Assembly (NCBI GenBank): GCA_040756085.1
Contig: JBFMAE010000111.1
Location: 1 to 6,460, forward strand
Direction of reading: 5' to 3'
Length of the DNA stretch: 6,460 nt
From: JBFMAE01 sp040756085
GTDB lineage: Bacteria; Desulfobacterota; BSN033; UBA1163
Shown: one piece after another, positions 6,172-6,460 of the stretch
Layout of the letters: every line of letters begins with the position of its first letter
Numbering within the stretch: position 1 is the stretch's first letter
Program-made: the position numbers and the translations under genes
The notes under the pieces: model-generated
Told to the model about the DNA's origin: nothing
Databases searched by the model: none
Seen by the model: the letters and a program-made list of their open reading frames with translations, nothing else

Positions 6172-6460
6172 ATGAAGGAAGGAAAAAAAAACATTTTTAA
6201 CACGGTAGAAAAGTATTATACGGATTACGGGCTCAGGGCGAAAGAACTGAAAAATGAGGGGAAAAAGATCATCGGCTATGTCTGTTCCTTTGTCCCTTTG
6301 GAAATCATTACTGCTTCGGGGTGTATCCCTTTTCGGGTGAGAGGAAATGTCAATGAGCCTGTTACAACGGGGGATACACTCCTCGAAACAATCGTATGTC
6401 CCTATTACCGCAGTTGCTTCGACCTCTCGGTAAAACAGAAATATGACTTCCTCTCTGGTA
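6172..6460 (+). CDS. 2-hydroxyacyl-CoA dehydratase / benzoyl-CoA reductase type subunit (HgdB/BcrC family), 3' truncated by window
   Basis: Only the first 96 codons are present; the frame stays open to the edge and full family members are roughly 370-430 residues. The translated N-terminus matches the HgdB/FldB-FldC/BcrB-BcrC family: GYVCSFVPLEIITASG (35-50), then CPYYRSCFDL (76-85) and YDFLSG (91-96). In this family the Cys of the CP(Y/F)xRS motif, here Cys76, is a ligand of the active-site [4Fe-4S] cluster. The subunit takes one energised electron from the activase and carries out radical dehydration of a 2-hydroxyacyl-CoA or reduction of an aromatic acyl-CoA. The ATG at 6172 is well placed behind AAGGAG (6159-6164) with 7-base spacing. 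A partner subunit of the same family would be expected just downstream. Dehydratase and ring reductase cannot be told apart from this fragment. Confidence 0.88.
   Translation, partial: MKEGKKNIFNTVEKYYTDYGLRAKELKNEGKKIIGYVCSFVPLEIITASGCIPFRVRGNVNEPVTTGDTLLETIVCPYYRSCFDLSVKQKYDFLSG

Noticed and set aside
6172..6460. Double-cubane-cluster protein in place of a dehydratase or reductase subunit
   Set aside because: The activase-then-HgdB-like order would also fit that family, but the CPYYRSCFDL and YDFLSG motifs look closer to dehydratase/BcrC-type subunits; the missing C-terminal part prevents a firm exclusion.

Overview
The window reads as part of an anaerobic catabolic gene cluster, all on the + strand: import of an organic acid, activation to its CoA thioester, then ATP-driven radical chemistry on the acyl-CoA. 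Five complete genes and one gene cut by the right edge are supported: two LIV-family ABC permeases (livH-type, livM-type), one LIV-family ATPase (livF-type), an AMP-forming acyl-CoA ligase, an ASKHA-family activase (HgdC/BcrA/BcrD type), and the first 96 codons of a 2-hydroxyacyl-CoA dehydratase / benzoyl-CoA reductase type subunit (HgdB/BcrC family). The oxygen-sensitive activase/dehydratase pair implies a strict or facultative anaerobe. The LivM N-terminus, the basic LivF tail and the repeat-rich gaps recall Desulfobacterota (former Deltaproteobacteria) or a similar sediment anaerobe. That taxonomic placement is inference from memory of such sequences.

Layout: 1-209 is a non-coding leader with a repeat-like region containing a hairpin insert. 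livH is at 210-1088, followed by a 105-bp gap holding convergent heptamer repeats. livM is at 1194-2264, followed by a 125-bp gap holding two perfect hairpins. livF is at 2390-3193, followed by a 256-bp gap with weak repeats only. The ligase is at 3450-5033, followed by a 157-bp gap with a C/G-run hairpin and a strong terminator-like hairpin. The activase is at 5191-5970, followed by a 201-bp gap with an element bounded by inverted ends. The dehydratase-type gene starts at 6172 and runs off the window.

How the genes may work together: the permeases and LivF would form most of a high-affinity carboxylate or amino-acid importer. LivG and the binding protein LivK are not in the window and must lie elsewhere if the transporter works. 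The ligase would make the acyl-CoA. The activase, a small iron-sulfur ATPase, would push low-potential electrons into the dehydratase/reductase. The substrate cannot be read from the sequence. Aromatic acids, hydroxy acids and branched-chain acids are all possible.

The most unusual points are the activase, whose second phosphate-loop motif departs from the usual GGQD form and looks more like a BcrD/BadG-type subunit, and the gaps between genes, most of which carry a different palindromic or repeat-like element. No RNA gene, CRISPR array, transposase or origin was seen.
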